Below are positions 54,424 to 54,831 of a DNA stretch of 54,831 bases, piece after piece. A program made the translations under genes and the position numbers. The DNA comes from Sergeia podlipaevii. Taxonomy: Eukaryota > Euglenozoa > Kinetoplastea > Trypanosomatida > Trypanosomatidae. The notes beneath the pieces are model-generated. The model was not told where the DNA came from, searched no databases, and was given only the letters and a program-made list of their open reading frames with translations. Within the stretch, counting starts at the first letter, position 1, and the number at the start of each line of letters is the position of its first letter. The stretch spans positions 1 through 54,831 of the forward strand of contig JASANZ010002147.1 of assembly GCA_030849805.1 (NCBI GenBank). The letters run 5' to 3'.

Positions 54424-54831
54424 ACAAAAAGAAATGGCTACTTGTAGCGTTAGGGCAAGGATAGTGCGCTGCGACGTGCGTCTATGAGGGAGTGGTATTT
54501 TATGCAATACCGGCTCTCATTTACTCCTGTTCTACATGTGTATTTTGCTTTTTTAATTTTTTTTTGTTTTCAAATAAAAATATATTTATTATCTCAATAA
54601 ACATTAAGAGCAAACATCAATTGATGGCCGAAGTCCTCATCACTAGACCCCACAGAAAGTGGAAAATTACTCAATGCAGCATCCACTGCTCTACCAAATC
54701 TATATATTGTCAATAAAAACTCACTCCCATACCCTTTTATCTTTTGCTGTTTTCCAATATCACTTCTCTCTCTTTATTTATACTTTCCTTTATACCAACA
54801 TCTTTCACATATACGCGCTTCAGTAGTTTTC
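54424..54831. other. Right flank, 3' region of RPS25
   Basis: RPS25 3' UTR followed by AT-rich intergenic DNA with T runs and, from about 54760, pyrimidine-rich DNA that may be the trans-splicing signal of the next gene beyond the window. No open frame of note. Confidence 0.6.

Noticed and set aside
53998..54507. A 169-codon minus-strand frame over RPS25
   Set aside because: It is a mirror of a strongly GC3-biased ribosomal gene; such antisense frames stay open by codon bias alone.
1..54831. Transposons, CRISPR arrays, tRNA or rRNA genes
   Set aside because: I saw no retroelement frames, no regularly spaced direct repeats and no cloverleaf or rRNA sequence. The repeats present are simple microsatellites. 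A tRNA scan was not possible here.

Overview
The window is nuclear DNA from a trypanosomatid protist (Leishmania/Crithidia/Leptomonas/Trypanosoma relatives). All 17 genes that I accept lie on the + strand, none shows an intron, and they are separated by 0.4-1.4 kb of T-rich, microsatellite-rich DNA with polypyrimidine tracts. This is the layout of a polycistronic unit resolved by spliced-leader trans-splicing. The proteins are clearly eukaryotic but carry long Ser/Ala/Gln/Gly-rich insertions. The species cannot be fixed from the sequence. A Dicer-like gene means it belongs to an RNAi-bearing lineage or keeps an RNAi relic. From memory, the order SEC24 - SLX1 - DCL2 - PP2A - RPB10 ... DNMT6 matches a block of T. 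brucei chromosome 3 and Leishmania chromosome 25; I could not check this here.

Layout, left to right. 1-832: flank with no accepted gene. 833-3778: COPII coat subunit SEC24. 4744-6378: SLX1 structure-specific nuclease. 6931-11589: Dicer-like RNase III protein, probably DCL2. 12382-13332: PP2A catalytic subunit. 14693-14947: RNA polymerase subunit RPB10. 15511-16206: PPP4R2-like protein. 16801-18873: PRP38-like splicing protein. 19340-20602: short NPL4. 21302-24469: cullin. 24932-26386: BSD-domain protein. 27553-33630 and 34478-39538: two head-to-tail, strongly diverged MIOS/SEA4-like proteins (GATOR2/SEACAT complex). 40260-45428: helical-repeat, possibly PPR, protein with a mitochondrial-type N-terminus. 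45846-47732: protein combining a CCCH zinc finger with a CDC123-like domain. 48173-50824: UTP4-like WD40 protein. 51517-53631: C5-cytosine DNA methyltransferase (DNMT6 type). 54055-54423: ribosomal protein S25. 54424-54831: flank.

The genes cover general cell functions: secretion, DNA repair, RNAi, phosphatase signalling, transcription, splicing, ubiquitin handling, nutrient sensing, mitochondrial RNA work, ribosome synthesis and DNA methylation. They share a transcription unit and need not share a pathway. Four observations stand out: the tandem MIOS-like pair; the CCCH + CDC123-like architecture; SLX1, DCL2 and a DNA methyltransferase in one unit; and several start codons that sit directly behind, or inside, pyrimidine tracts with no AG between tract and ATG. 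Seven of the 17 genes show that last pattern or a close variant, which bears on 5' UTR structure and on alternative trans-splicing.
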